NCBI RefSeq assembly: GCF_026672425.1
Contig: NZ_JAPPRC010000003.1
Location: 1,718,501-1,782,500 of the forward strand
DNA from: Pannonibacter sp. SL95
GTDB lineage: Bacteria > Pseudomonadota > Alphaproteobacteria > Rhizobiales > Stappiaceae
Length of the DNA: 64,000 nucleotides
Direction of reading: 5' to 3'
Part shown: one piece after another, positions 18,408 to 26,928 of the stretch
How the letters are laid out: each line of letters opens with the position of its first letter
Position numbering within the stretch: position 1 is the stretch's first letter
The notes under the pieces: model-generated
Databases searched by the model: none
The model's input: the letters and a program-made list of their open reading frames with translations, nothing else
What the model was told of the DNA's origin: nothing
Position numbers and translations under genes: made by a program

Positions 18408-18984
18408 CTTCTTCTTCCGACCAGGAAACGATACGGGCAGCGGCGTCTTCCATGCTGACCTGCCAGGTCATCGCCAGATGGCGGAGCTGGTCATAGGCAC
18501 GGTCCTCGCTGGTGCCACGGGCGATGAGAATGCCGACGGCGCGCACGATGCTGCGGCGCTCGCCGACGCGCTGGCGCAGGTCAGCGACCTCGGCCGCCAG
18601 CGCCTTGCGTGCCTCGAAGGCGTTGCGCGCGATCAGCAGCGCGGAATAGACGCCGGCGTTGCCAACGGGCTTCAGCAGATGCGCGTCGGCATTCTGCGAC
18701 AGCGCCCATTCGACACGGCCGGGCGCTTCGGAGCCGATCAGCGCGATCAGGGGCATGGGCGATTGGCCGGCCGCCCATGGGAACTGCTCGTCGTGGCCAA
18801 GGTCGGCGTCAAAGAAGACAAAGTCAGCCGCTGTCGCAGCTGGCGGCAGGTCCGGCCAGGCCTCGATCGTGCGAATGCCGATCACCTTCAGCTGGCGCTC
18901 GATGGCAGCGACTGTCGGATGCGGCCGGTGCAGGATGTAGGCCTCGGCGCCGCCGAGATCGGGGATGCGGAAGCTGCGCCTCAT
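18379..18984 (-). CDS. AmiR-like antiterminator with ANTAR domain
   Basis: 201 residues. An N-terminal pseudo-receiver domain is followed by a coiled coil (FEARKALAAEVADLRQRVGE) and an ANTAR RNA-binding domain (SIVRAVGILIARG then LRHLAMTWQVSMEDAA). In Pseudomonas, AmiR lets RNA polymerase read through a leader terminator of the amidase operon when its partner AmiC binds an amide. Here the AmiC-like gene is immediately upstream with a 4-base overlap, and a strong intrinsic terminator stands in the operon leader at 20121-20166. This makes the same mechanism very likely. Confidence 0.88.
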   Translation of the reverse strand: MRRSFRIPDLGGAEAYILHRPHPTVAAIERQLKVIGIRTIEAWPDLPPAATAADFVFFDADLGHDEQFPWAAGQSPMPLIALIGSEAPGRVEWALSQNADAHLLKPVGNAGVYSALLIARNAFEARKALAAEVADLRQRVGERRSIVRAVGILIARGTSEDRAYDQLRHLAMTWQVSMEDAAARIVSWSEEEDVTQSNRLT

Positions 18985-20102
18985 GACATCACCACCTTCA
19001 GCGCGGGCCGCGGAAACGTCTGGGCCCGGTCATAGCGGGTGAGATAGGGATCCGGCAGGATGCGGCTCGTCACGTCGAGCGCCTCGACATCGCTGCCCTG
19101 CATGCGCCCGATGATGACCGGCAATGCGGTATGGCGGGTGACCGGATCGATCTCGACCATGCCGAAAGGCGAGGCAACGGGACGGCCGACAAAGGCGGAG
19201 GCGTCCGGATCGGCCCGGCCGGTGGCGCGGATGCCTTCGGCCAGCATGCGCACCGACATGTAGGTGGCCGCCTCGAACGAGGTCGCCGACCGGCTGGTTC
19301 CGGAGGCGGGCCAGCCGAGCCGTTCAGCCGGGCGGGCAAAATAGGGCCCGGCCGAAATCTGACCGTCGGCTGCCCCGTCCAGCCGCGATGTCTCGCATTC
19401 CGTCAGGTTGCAGGAAAGCACCGGGCAGACCTCCGGACGGAAGGCCGGATCGATCCGCCCCAGCTCGGCCATGGCCTTCAGGAAGGCATAGGATGAGGGG
19501 CCAATCAGGTTGTTGAGCACGAAGGAGGGCCGCAGCGCCTCGATCTCCTGAATCAGCCGGCTGACGTCCTCGTCGCCCAGGGCCAGGCAGCGTTCGCCGA
19601 GCGCCTCGCCGCCGGCATCGCGCAGCAGCTCGCGGGCGACGCGGTTCATCTCCCAGCCCCAGATGTAGTTGGAGCCGACCAGATAGCCGCGCGCGCCAAA
19701 CCGGGGCACAGCAAAACCAAGCAGGGGCACCAGATGCTGGTTGGGGCAGGCGTGGGTGTAGAAGACGTGGTCGCTCGCCTCATAGCCCTCATAGGGGCAG
19801 CCATACCAGAGCGTGGCGCCGTGCTTTTCAAGGACGGGAATCACCTCCTTGCGGCTCCAGGAGGTGACGCAGCCGACAACATGCCGTGCCGAGGACGAGC
19901 GGAAGATATCCTCGCACAGGGGGGCATAGCGGTCGGTGCTGCCGCCTGGATCGCGCTCGACGGGAACGAGTTCAATGCCGAAATCCGGGTCGGCGTTGAT
20001 GTCCGCAATGGCGGCCATGGCGCCAGCGCGGCAGGCGTCCGAAACGAGGACGTAGCCGCCGGAGCGTGAAAACAGGATGCCGATCTCGAAGCGCTGACGC
20101 AT
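18981..20102 (-). CDS. AmiC-like amide-sensing periplasmic-binding-fold protein
   Basis: 373 residues of the AmiC/urea-binding (Peripla_BP_5) fold. It begins MRQRFEIGILFSRSGGYVLV with no signal peptide, so it should stay in the cytoplasm, as AmiC does, and act as a sensor. Segments such as VGCVTSWSRKEVIPVLEKHG and YPCxYEG-like YGCPYEGYEASDHV match the family. In the known system the apo- or antagonist-bound form holds AmiR inactive and an amide releases it. First gene of a seven-gene operon. Its ribosome-binding site GAGGGG lies in the loop of a hairpin touching the ATG. Confidence 0.85.
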   Translation of the reverse strand: MRQRFEIGILFSRSGGYVLVSDACRAGAMAAIADINADPDFGIELVPVERDPGGSTDRYAPLCEDIFRSSSARHVVGCVTSWSRKEVIPVLEKHGATLWYGCPYEGYEASDHVFYTHACPNQHLVPLLGFAVPRFGARGYLVGSNYIWGWEMNRVARELLRDAGGEALGERCLALGDEDVSRLIQEIEALRPSFVLNNLIGPSSYAFLKAMAELGRIDPAFRPEVCPVLSCNLTECETSRLDGAADGQISAGPYFARPAERLGWPASGTSRSATSFEAATYMSVRMLAEGIRATGRADPDASAFVGRPVASPFGMVEIDPVTRHTALPVIIGRMQGSDVEALDVTSRILPDPYLTRYDRAQTFPRPALKVVMS

Positions 20103-20120
20103 CGTTTCCCCTCAGAAACG
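20103..20120 (-). promoter_or_regulatory. Hairpin presenting the ribosome-binding site of the AmiC-like gene
   Basis: On the minus strand CGTTTC, loop TGAGGG, GAAACG form a perfect 6-bp stem whose loop is the ribosome-binding site, ending directly before the ATG. It begins right after the U-tract of the leader terminator, so it forms only in read-through transcripts. Confidence 0.5.
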
Positions 20121-20166
20121 AAAAACGCCCCGGAACCAACACCAGTTCTGGTGAGGTTTCGGGGCG
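20121..20166 (-). terminator. Intrinsic terminator in the leader of the amide operon (attenuator)
   Basis: On the minus strand the stem CGCCCCG...CGGGGCG (20166-20160 with 20132-20126) is extended by AAACC/GGTTC pairing and an inner CACCAG/CTGGTG stem, followed by TTTTT (20125-20121). It lies upstream of the AmiC-like gene, so it would stop transcription of the whole operon unless prevented. An ANTAR-domain protein is encoded in the same operon, making this the probable antitermination target. Confidence 0.8.
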
Positions 20167-20200
20167 CAAATGCCATCCGGGTATACCGGTATTTGTTGCC

Positions 20201-20228
20201 AGCGTAATGATGCCCAGCTCGAAGTCAA
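20201..20228 (-). promoter_or_regulatory. Candidate sigma-70 promoter of the amide operon
   Basis: TTGACT (20228-20223), 16 bases, TACGCT (20206-20201) on the minus strand. Transcription would start near 20194, giving a leader of about 90 bases that contains the terminator. The -10 match is weak. Confidence 0.45.
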
Positions 20229-20320
20229 GCAACGAAATTAGGCAATGACAGTCAGGCAGGGTTCGAAAGTTGTGCGAATTCCTGACTGACTTACCGAAGA
20301 TTGTGTGGCCTGATCTTGCC

Positions 20321-21280
20321 TTACATGCGTGCGGCGCAGCCGGCGAGGGCGGCGAAGTCGTCATCGAGCAAATAAACCGGGATGGCGGATACCAATCCGG
20401 TCTGCCGGCCCTTGGCGCGGAAGGCGGCGAGGAACTCTGGCTCCGACAGGAACGGCTGCAGGCTGCGGGCAACGCCTCCGGTCAGATAGACGCCGCCCAG
20501 GGCCATGAACACAAGGGCGATGTCGCCAGCGACCCGGCCGAGGATGTCCATCCAGGCTCTCGCGGTGGCAACCGAGATCGGATCGGTTCCGGCCCGCGCG
20601 GCCGCAGCGATTTCGGCCGGCGACAGCGGACCCGGCGACTGTCCCGCCTCAAGGCAATGCCATTCGTAAACTTCGCGCAGACCCGAGCCTGACAGCGCAC
20701 GCTCCACCGACGCCCGGCCACGGCCACGGGCAAGGTAGTCGCGCAAGGACAGGTGCCGGGCCGTTTCGACCGGCATGGTCATGTGTCCGCATTCACCGGT
20801 TCCAACCGTGCCCCGACCGCCATCACGGGGCGGATAGAGCGCAGCTGCATTGAAGCCAGTTCCTGCGCCAACGACCACGCGGGTGCCATTGGCCGGGGGG
20901 CTCTCGGCCGGGATCTGCACCGGCACGAGCCGGCCCTCGTTGAGGTTTTCCAGCGAATGGGCGAGCGCCTCGAAATCGTTGAGGAACTCCACGCGGGCAT
21001 CACCGAGGAGGCGCGACAGCGAGGACGCTTCGAAGACCCAGCTGTGGTTGGTCATCTCGATGCGGGTGCCGGAAATCGGCGCGGCAATCGCCAGCACGGC
21101 CGAACCGCAGCGGGGGGTTCCGGTCTCTGACAGATAGGCACCGATGGCCGCTTCCGGCGTCTCGTAATCGGCGTTGCTGTAACGCACGATCGTGTCCTCG
21201 CGCACGCGGCCGTTTTCGACCAGCGCAAGACGCGTGTTGGTGCCGCCGATGTCGGCGGCCAGTCCGAGGGCGAGGCTCAT
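20321..21280 (-). CDS. glk: Glucokinase
   Basis: 319 residues, bacterial glucokinase (ATP:glucose 6-phosphotransferase, GlcK/Glk branch) of the cytoplasm. The phosphate-1 motif reads ADIGGTNTRLALV, the catalytic Asp lies in FLNDFEALAHSL, a glycine loop VVGAGTGFNAA follows, and GECGHM carries the sugar-contacting Glu/His. Last gene of the CUT1 operon; its start overlaps the ATPase stop by four bases. This suggests the transported sugar is glucose or a glucose-containing oligosaccharide such as maltose or trehalose, broken down after uptake. Confidence 0.92.
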   Translation of the reverse strand: MSLALGLAADIGGTNTRLALVENGRVREDTIVRYSNADYETPEAAIGAYLSETGTPRCGSAVLAIAAPISGTRIEMTNHSWVFEASSLSRLLGDARVEFLNDFEALAHSLENLNEGRLVPVQIPAESPPANGTRVVVGAGTGFNAAALYPPRDGGRGTVGTGECGHMTMPVETARHLSLRDYLARGRGRASVERALSGSGLREVYEWHCLEAGQSPGPLSPAEIAAAARAGTDPISVATARAWMDILGRVAGDIALVFMALGGVYLTGGVARSLQPFLSEPEFLAAFRAKGRQTGLVSAIPVYLLDDDFAALAGCAARM

Positions 21281-22392
21281 AGACGTTTTCCAGAGTGCGG
21301 GTCGAAGTAGGAGATCTTCGAGAGATTGAAGGAAAGGGGCACGATCTCGCCGGCGGTGACCGTGGCATCGCCCGACAGGCGCGCGATCGCTTCCGTTCCG
21401 CCCAGGGTAATCACGGCGTAGGTATCGGCACCGGCGGGCTCAACCACATCCAGCAGGCAGTCGGCGCGCTGGATCTGGCGGCCATCCGCCTGGTCGTTGT
21501 CGGTGATGGCCTCTGGGCGCAGGCCGACAATCAGGTCCGCAGGGTTCTCGGGCAAAAGCGTTGGTGCGTTGCCGTAATCGGTGAGCACCAGCGGCTGGCC
21601 GCCTGCCGTTGCGATCTCGATGCGGATCGCGCCGTCCTGCCGGCTGACCTTGGCCGGCATCAGGTTCATGGCCGGAGCGCCCATGAAGTCAGCGACGAAG
21701 GTGTTGACCGGCGTGTCGTAGATCTCCTTGGGCGTGCCGATCTGCTGCACTACGCCGTCCTTCATGACGACGATGCGGGTGGCGAGCGTCATCGCCTCGA
21801 TCTGGTCGTGAGTGACATAGATGATCGAGGCGCCGGTGGCCTGGTGCATGCGCTTGATCTCGGTGCGCATGGTGACACGCAGCTTGGCATCGAGATTGGA
21901 CAGCGGCTCGTCGAACAGGAACAGCTTCGGCTCGCGCACCAGCGCGCGTCCCATGGCAACACGCTGGCGCTGGCCGCCGGAGAGTTCCGCCGGCTTGCGC
22001 TCGAGGAGATGGCTGATCTTCAGCATCTCGGCAACCTCGCGCACCTTGGCGTCCCTTTCGCCGTCAGAGACCTTGCGCACCTCGAGGCCGAAGCCGATGT
22101 TGCGGCCGACCGTCATGTTCGGGAATAGGGCGTAGGACTGGAACACCATGGCGATGTCGCGGCTGGCCGGTTCCGCGTGGGTGCGGTCCTCGCCGGCGAT
22201 GCGGATGGTGCCGGAGGTGACGTCCGACAGGCCGGCGATGCAGCCAAGCAGGGTGGACTTGCCGCAGCCCGACGGGCCGACAAGGACGAGGAAGTCGCCC
22301 GGCTGCATGGCGACATTGATGTCCTTGAGGACATGCACGTCGCCGTAGCGCTTTTCGAGCCGTTCGACGGACAGGATGGAATGTGCCGACAT
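21277..22392 (-). CDS. CUT1 ABC transporter ATPase (MalK/UgpC-type), glk operon
   Basis: 371 residues. Walker A GPSGCGKST, Q-loop VFQSYALFPNM, signature LSGGQRQRVAMGRAL, Walker B FLFDEPLSNLDA and H-loop YVTHDQIEAMT are followed by a TOBE regulatory domain with GLRPEAI. The ATG at 22392 (MSAHSILSVERL) is preferred over an open frame reaching 22557, whose product is Ser/Arg/Pro-rich and overlaps the upstream permease gene. Energises the permeases at 22445-24174. Confidence 0.9.
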   Translation of the reverse strand: MSAHSILSVERLEKRYGDVHVLKDINVAMQPGDFLVLVGPSGCGKSTLLGCIAGLSDVTSGTIRIAGEDRTHAEPASRDIAMVFQSYALFPNMTVGRNIGFGLEVRKVSDGERDAKVREVAEMLKISHLLERKPAELSGGQRQRVAMGRALVREPKLFLFDEPLSNLDAKLRVTMRTEIKRMHQATGASIIYVTHDQIEAMTLATRIVVMKDGVVQQIGTPKEIYDTPVNTFVADFMGAPAMNLMPAKVSRQDGAIRIEIATAGGQPLVLTDYGNAPTLLPENPADLIVGLRPEAITDNDQADGRQIQRADCLLDVVEPAGADTYAVITLGGTEAIARLSGDATVTAGEIVPLSFNLSKISYFDPHSGKRL

Positions 22393-22444
22393 GGCAGTGT
22401 TTGACCTTTCGATCCGGAGCCCCGGTGCGCGAAGCGCTTGCCAC

Positions 22445-23284
22445 TCAGCCCTTGACGGAGCCGGCGACAAGTCCCGAGACGATGAACTTCTGGAAGCAGA
22501 TGGCGAGGAGGGCGGGGGGCAGCGTGGCCATGACCCCGACCGAGGCAATGACGCCATAGTCGGTGACGCGGCCGGCTGCGAAGTCGGCGATGGCCACCGG
22601 CAAGGTCTTTGCCGTCAGGTCGTTGGTGAAGATGAGGGCGTAGAAGAACTCATCCCAGGCGACGAGGAACGACAGCATGGCCGTCGCCGCAATGGCCGGC
22701 AGCGCCAGCGGCAGCACCACAACGCGCAGGGTGAAGCTTGTCGACGCCCCCTCCATGAAGGCCGCCTGTTCCACCTCAACCGGCAACACGTCGATGTTGG
22801 CCTTCATCAGCCAGATGGCGAAGGGCAGCAGCATGGCCGTGTAGACGATCACCAGCGTCACCTTGCTGTTCAGGAGCCCAAGCCCCGAAAAGGCGGTGTA
22901 GAGCGGCAGGACATAGGTGATCGGCGGCATCATGATCGTTGCCAGGAACGCAAAGAGCAGCACCATCGGCGCGCGGCGGCGCGAGAAGGAATAGGCCGCG
23001 GGTACGGCCAGCAGCAGGGCCAGCGCGGTTGCAGCCCCGGCCACGAGAACCGAGTTGCGCAAGGCGCTAAGGAAGCGTTCGCCCGCGCCGCTCTCCAGGT
23101 CGAACAGGGCCTGATAGCGGCTGAAGTCGACCTCGGAGGGGATCCAGCGCAAGGGCACTTCGGTCAGGTCCGCCGGGGCGCTGATGCTCATGAGGGCGAG
23201 CCAGATGAGCGGAGCGGTGGTGAACAGGGCGACCGCAAGGGCTGCGAGATAAAGAAGTACGGAGTGCAGGGGCTTGCGTCTCAT
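22445..23284 (-). CDS. CUT1 sugar ABC permease (MalG-type), glk operon
   Basis: 279 residues with six predicted helices. The EAA loop is VEVEQAAFMEGASTSFTLR. The start overlaps the MalF-type stop by four bases. The 52 bases between its stop and the ATPase start hold no clear signal other than the ATPase leader. Confidence 0.9.
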   Translation of the reverse strand: MRRKPLHSVLLYLAALAVALFTTAPLIWLALMSISAPADLTEVPLRWIPSEVDFSRYQALFDLESGAGERFLSALRNSVLVAGAATALALLLAVPAAYSFSRRRAPMVLLFAFLATIMMPPITYVLPLYTAFSGLGLLNSKVTLVIVYTAMLLPFAIWLMKANIDVLPVEVEQAAFMEGASTSFTLRVVVLPLALPAIAATAMLSFLVAWDEFFYALIFTNDLTAKTLPVAIADFAAGRVTDYGVIASVGVMATLPPALLAICFQKFIVSGLVAGSVKG

Positions 23285-24174
23285 GCCCGTCCTCCCTGGT
23301 CCTGGCGGCGGGCGGCGGCGTAATAGGCAAGGATGAGCACCGCGCTGATGCCGGCAATGAGCACGGCATAGGACGCGCCGCTGCCGCTGCGCAGGTAGTT
23401 GAAGTATTCCTGGTAGACGTAGAAGCTCGCGGTCTTGGTGCTGTCGGCAGGTCCCCCGCCCGTCATCGCATAGACGATGTCAAAGACGCGGAAGGCCTCG
23501 ATGGTGCGCAGCACGACCACCACCAGCAGCGGTCCGGCGATCCAGGGCAGGGTGATTGCGCAGAACCGCTTCCAGGGTCCGGCCCCCTCGATGGCCGCAG
23601 CCTTCAGGAGATCCCCCGGCACGGTCTGCAATGCGGCGAGCGCCACATAGACCACCAGCGGAAAATTCTTCCAGACGTCGGCGAGGATGACCATGTTGAG
23701 GGCAAGGGCCGGGCTGCCGATCCAGCTCTGGTAGCTCGAGATGAAGCCAAGCTGGAACAGGAGCGAGTTCAGCGCGCCATATTCGGGGTGGTAGATCAGC
23801 CGCCAGGCGACCGCATTGACGATCGTCGGCACCGCCCAGGGCAGGATGATCAGAGCCCGCAGCAGCGTGCGGCCGCGGAATTCCTGGTTCAAAAGCAGCG
23901 CGATGGCAATGCCGAGCGCCACCTCCAGCCCGACGGAGACCCCGGTAAAATACAGGGTGCGCCAAAGCGCATCCTGAAAATCCGTGTCCGTTAGGGCGTA
24001 GACGTAGTTTTCCAGTCCGATCAGGTTCACCGGCGTTGCAATCGCCGTGATCTTTGCATCGGTGAAACTGAGCCAGAGCGTGTTGACCAGCGGCGCCAGG
24101 GTAATCACCCCGAGCACCGCCATGGCCGGCACCAGCAACATCCATTTTTCACGTATCTGGCGCCGGCCAAACAT
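23281..24174 (-). CDS. CUT1 sugar ABC permease (MalF-type), glk operon
   Basis: 297-residue membrane protein beginning MFGRRQIREKWMLLVPAMAV, with six predicted helices and the EAA region PGDLLKAAAIEGAGPWKRF. It starts 30 bases after the binding-protein stop; unlike three other binding-protein genes here there is no hairpin in that gap. Confidence 0.9.
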   Translation of the reverse strand: MFGRRQIREKWMLLVPAMAVLGVITLAPLVNTLWLSFTDAKITAIATPVNLIGLENYVYALTDTDFQDALWRTLYFTGVSVGLEVALGIAIALLLNQEFRGRTLLRALIILPWAVPTIVNAVAWRLIYHPEYGALNSLLFQLGFISSYQSWIGSPALALNMVILADVWKNFPLVVYVALAALQTVPGDLLKAAAIEGAGPWKRFCAITLPWIAGPLLVVVVLRTIEAFRVFDIVYAMTGGGPADSTKTASFYVYQEYFNYLRSGSGASYAVLIAGISAVLILAYYAAARRQDQGGRA

Positions 24175-24204
24175 CTGTCAGTCTTCCCTTGGTCTACGGC
24201 ACAC

Positions 24205-25443
24205 TCAGCGGATGCGCTCGACGCGCTGCGCTGCTGCGGTCAGGGCGTCATCGACGCTCGTCTCGCCCAGAAGCACCTTGTGCAGGTTCTTCTGCAGGAT
24301 GTCGGAGACTTCCGTGTAAGCCGGCACGAGCGGGCGCGGATACATCACGGCAATCGACTGCTTGGCGGCAGCGATCAGGCCTTCCTGACCTTCGGCAACC
24401 TTCGGATTGTCATAGGAGGCCTTCCAGATCGGCAGGCTGAGCTTGGAGTAGCTCTCCTGCACCGACTGGTTGGTCAGGTGCGAGATGTACTTCCAGGCTT
24501 CGTCCGCATGCGGGCTGTTGGCCGGAATGCCGAGGCCCATCGAGCCATTGACGCCCGAGGCAACCGACTTGCCATCAACGCCCGGCGCGGAGGTGACCTT
24601 CACCTTGCCCGCGACCTTGCTCTCGGCCGGGTTGTTGGCGAGCGCGTTCATGTAGGTCCAGTTCAGGGCAAAGGCAGCTTCGCCGTTGGAGAAGACGCGG
24701 CGGACGTCTTCTTCCAGATACTCGCGCGAGGCCGGGTTGGTGAGGCCGTCGTCCAGCGTCTGCTTCATGTAGGAGAGCGCATCCTTGGCGCCACCTGCGG
24801 TGAATGCGGGCTTGCCCTCGACGAAGAACTTGCCGTCATTGGCGGCCGTCAGTGTGGTGAAGTCGCAGATCATGGCTTCGGCCTGCGACCAGCTCCAGAC
24901 CAGCGGATACTGGACAATACCCTTGTCCTTGATTGCCTTGGCCTGGGTGGCGAGTTCGGCCCAGGTCTTCGGCGGGTTGGCAATGCCGGCCTGCTTCAGC
25001 ATGTCTTCGTTGTAGAAGAGATACTTGGTGTCGAGGATCCATGGCATGCCATAGCGCTTGCCGGAGTATTCCACCGTGGTCCAGGCGCCGTCGAAGATCT
25101 TGGCGGTCGCGTCGGCCGGGATCTTGTCGGTCACATCCTTCAGGAAGCCGCGGGTGGCGAACTCGGCCGGCCAGATCACGTCGAACAGCACGACATCATA
25201 GCCATCTGCGCCGGCGCCGGCAGCTGCCACGATCTTGTCGTGCAGGGCTTCATAGGGAACGAACTCCATCGCCACCTTGATGCCCGGATTGGCCTTCTCG
25301 AACTCGGCCGTCATCGCCTTGATGTCGGCTTCGCTGTAGGCGGCCTGGCTCATGAACAGCGCGTTGAGCGTGGTCTCGGCAAAGGCCGCGGAATTCATCA
25401 GGAGCGCCGCCGCTGCGGTGCCAAGGATAAGCAGTCGTCTCAT
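24205..25443 (-). CDS. Sugar ABC substrate-binding protein (CUT1), glk operon
   Basis: 412-residue periplasmic binding protein (solute-binding family 1). The signal peptide MRRLLILGTAAAALLMNSAA ends at AFAE before TTLNALFMSQ. GGAGGG stands in front of the ATG at 25443. The body shows family features such as FEKANPGIKVAMEFVPYE and the region VNGSMGLGIPANSPHADEAW. First gene of the operon, divergent from the ROK repressor gene across a 240-base promoter region. Ligand probably a glucose-containing sugar because glk closes the operon. Confidence 0.9.
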   Translation of the reverse strand: MRRLLILGTAAAALLMNSAAFAETTLNALFMSQAAYSEADIKAMTAEFEKANPGIKVAMEFVPYEALHDKIVAAAGAGADGYDVVLFDVIWPAEFATRGFLKDVTDKIPADATAKIFDGAWTTVEYSGKRYGMPWILDTKYLFYNEDMLKQAGIANPPKTWAELATQAKAIKDKGIVQYPLVWSWSQAEAMICDFTTLTAANDGKFFVEGKPAFTAGGAKDALSYMKQTLDDGLTNPASREYLEEDVRRVFSNGEAAFALNWTYMNALANNPAESKVAGKVKVTSAPGVDGKSVASGVNGSMGLGIPANSPHADEAWKYISHLTNQSVQESYSKLSLPIWKASYDNPKVAEGQEGLIAAAKQSIAVMYPRPLVPAYTEVSDILQKNLHKVLLGETSVDDALTAAAQRVERIR

Positions 25444-25500
25444 TCTGGTTTGCCCTCCGGTTCTTAGCAAATGAGCAGGCGCATCCTAGCCGGCGTATTT

Positions 25501-25526
25501 TATTTGTCAAATTGTTTGAAAAAATA
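25501..25526. promoter_or_regulatory. Palindromic operator between the CUT1/glk operon and its ROK repressor
   Basis: TCAAA-TTG-TTTGA (25507-25519) is a perfect 5-3-5 palindrome flanked by TATTT on the left and AAATA on the right. It lies in an A/T-rich stretch 58-84 bases before the binding-protein ATG and fits the A/T-rich sites bound by NagC/Mlc-type ROK repressors. The remaining intergenic sequence to 25683 shows no further repeat. Confidence 0.6.
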
Positions 25527-25683
25527 AATGGGATAATCAACCCGCCTTTGCGCAACACCTGAAATGTCGTATCGATGGCTGCATGTCGTGATTTGCGGCC
25601 CGAAAGCCGCAATCCGTGCTGGCGCCTGCGGAAGGTGACGGCTAAACAGAACCAGAAATTGGAACCGAGCACTGGATCCAGGC

Positions 25684-26904
25684 ATGGCCACTTCCTTCCG
25701 CACGCGCGGAACCAATCTGACCCGTGCCAAGACGCACAATCATCGTGTCGTGCTGGAAATCATTCGCACGCGCGGACCCATCGGCCGGTCGGAAATCGCT
25801 GACATCACATCGCTTTCCCGCCAGACGGTACAGAATATCGTGGCGGAGCTTGATGCCGAGGGCATTGTCGAGATGCATGCCGGCAAGGCCTCCGGGCGCG
25901 GGCATCCCGGCATGAACGTGCAGATCCGCGCCAGCCACGCCTTCAGCCTCGGCTTTCATGTCGACCGGCTTGCGGTGACCGCGATTGCCTGTGACCTCAT
26001 GGGGCAGGTGGTCTGGTCAGGCACCGGGCATCTCGTTGCCCCGTCGACGAGTTCGGCCAATGCGCTGGTGCTCAAGCTGGCCGAAGACTTTCGCAAGGCG
26101 CATCCGGACGAGGCCAGCCGGCTGTTCGGCGTCGGCCTTGCCGCGCCCGGTCCCTTTGCCGCGGACGCGGACGAGCTGGCACATCTGTCGTCATCATCCG
26201 ATGCCACAACCTTCACCGAGTTCGGCCTGCCGGAAAACCTGAAGACGCTGTCACAGGAGCTGAACCTGCCGGTCGTGCTGCAGAACGATGCCTCGGCGGC
26301 AGCGCTCGGCGAGCATGTCTATGGCCTCGGCCGGGCCTATGGCAATTTCGCCTTCATCCAGTTCGGCATCGGTCTTGGGGCGGGCTTTGTGCTCAATGGC
26401 GCGATCTACCCGGGTCCAAGCAAGAACGCGGGCGAAATCGGCCATATCCAGGTGCAGCCGCGCGGCCTTGCCTGTTCCTGTGGCAGCCGGGGCTGTCTGG
26501 AACGCTATCTGTCCCTGCACGCCTTGTGCGAGCGTCTTGGCCTTGATCCGACGCTGGCGGCGTCCCTCATCCGGATCGATCAGCTGTTCGAGGCGCAGGA
26601 TCCGGCGCTGCTGGCCTGGATGGACGACGTCGCCCCTTATCTGCGGCAGGCCATCAACATCATCGAGATGATGCTCGATCCGGAGGCAATCATTCTGGGC
26701 GGCATCGTCCGCCCGGCCTTCATCGAGACGCTGCTGCAGCGGGCCGAGCCGCTACATCCCCGGCTTGCCCCGAGCGCACCGGGGGCACGGCGCATTCATG
26801 TAGGCACATCTGGAACCCGTGCGGTGGCTCTGGGGGCATCGGCCGCCGCCGTCGATGCCCTGTTTGCGCCGTCGGTATCCCATCTCGTGCTGCAGGCCGA
26901 ATAG
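25684..26904 (+). CDS. ROK-family transcriptional repressor (NagC/XylR type)
   Basis: 406 residues. An N-terminal winged helix-turn-helix (IGRSEIADITSLSRQTVQNI) precedes a sugar-kinase-like ROK domain. The latter has VLQNDASAAALGEHVYG, FGIGLGAGFVLNG and the zinc motif with His in AGEIGHI and cysteines in CSCGSRGCLE. It is divergent from the CUT1/glk operon and very likely represses it until a sugar or sugar phosphate binds. Converges with the LysE gene, with only 13 bases between the stops. Confidence 0.9.
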   Translation: MATSFRTRGTNLTRAKTHNHRVVLEIIRTRGPIGRSEIADITSLSRQTVQNIVAELDAEGIVEMHAGKASGRGHPGMNVQIRASHAFSLGFHVDRLAVTAIACDLMGQVVWSGTGHLVAPSTSSANALVLKLAEDFRKAHPDEASRLFGVGLAAPGPFAADADELAHLSSSSDATTFTEFGLPENLKTLSQELNLPVVLQNDASAAALGEHVYGLGRAYGNFAFIQFGIGLGAGFVLNGAIYPGPSKNAGEIGHIQVQPRGLACSCGSRGCLERYLSLHALCERLGLDPTLAASLIRIDQLFEAQDPALLAWMDDVAPYLRQAINIIEMMLDPEAIILGGIVRPAFIETLLQRAEPLHPRLAPSAPGARRIHVGTSGTRAVALGASAAAVDALFAPSVSHLVLQAE

Positions 26905-26910
26905 CGGGGC

Positions 26911-26928
26911 CTTCGCTCTAGAGCGAGC
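26911..26928. terminator. Short palindrome between convergent ROK and LysE genes
   Basis: TCGCTCTAGAGCGA (26913-26926) is a perfect 14-base palindrome that includes the TAG stop of the LysE gene on the minus strand. A small bidirectional hairpin terminator is possible, but the stem is short once a loop is allowed. Confidence 0.35.

Noticed and set aside
20103-20200. Typical paired ANTAR hexaloop hairpins (A at loop position 1, G at position 4)
   Set aside because: Searched by eye in the leader; GGC-ATTTGC-GCC has the A but not the G, and no convincing pair was found, so only the terminator is annotated.
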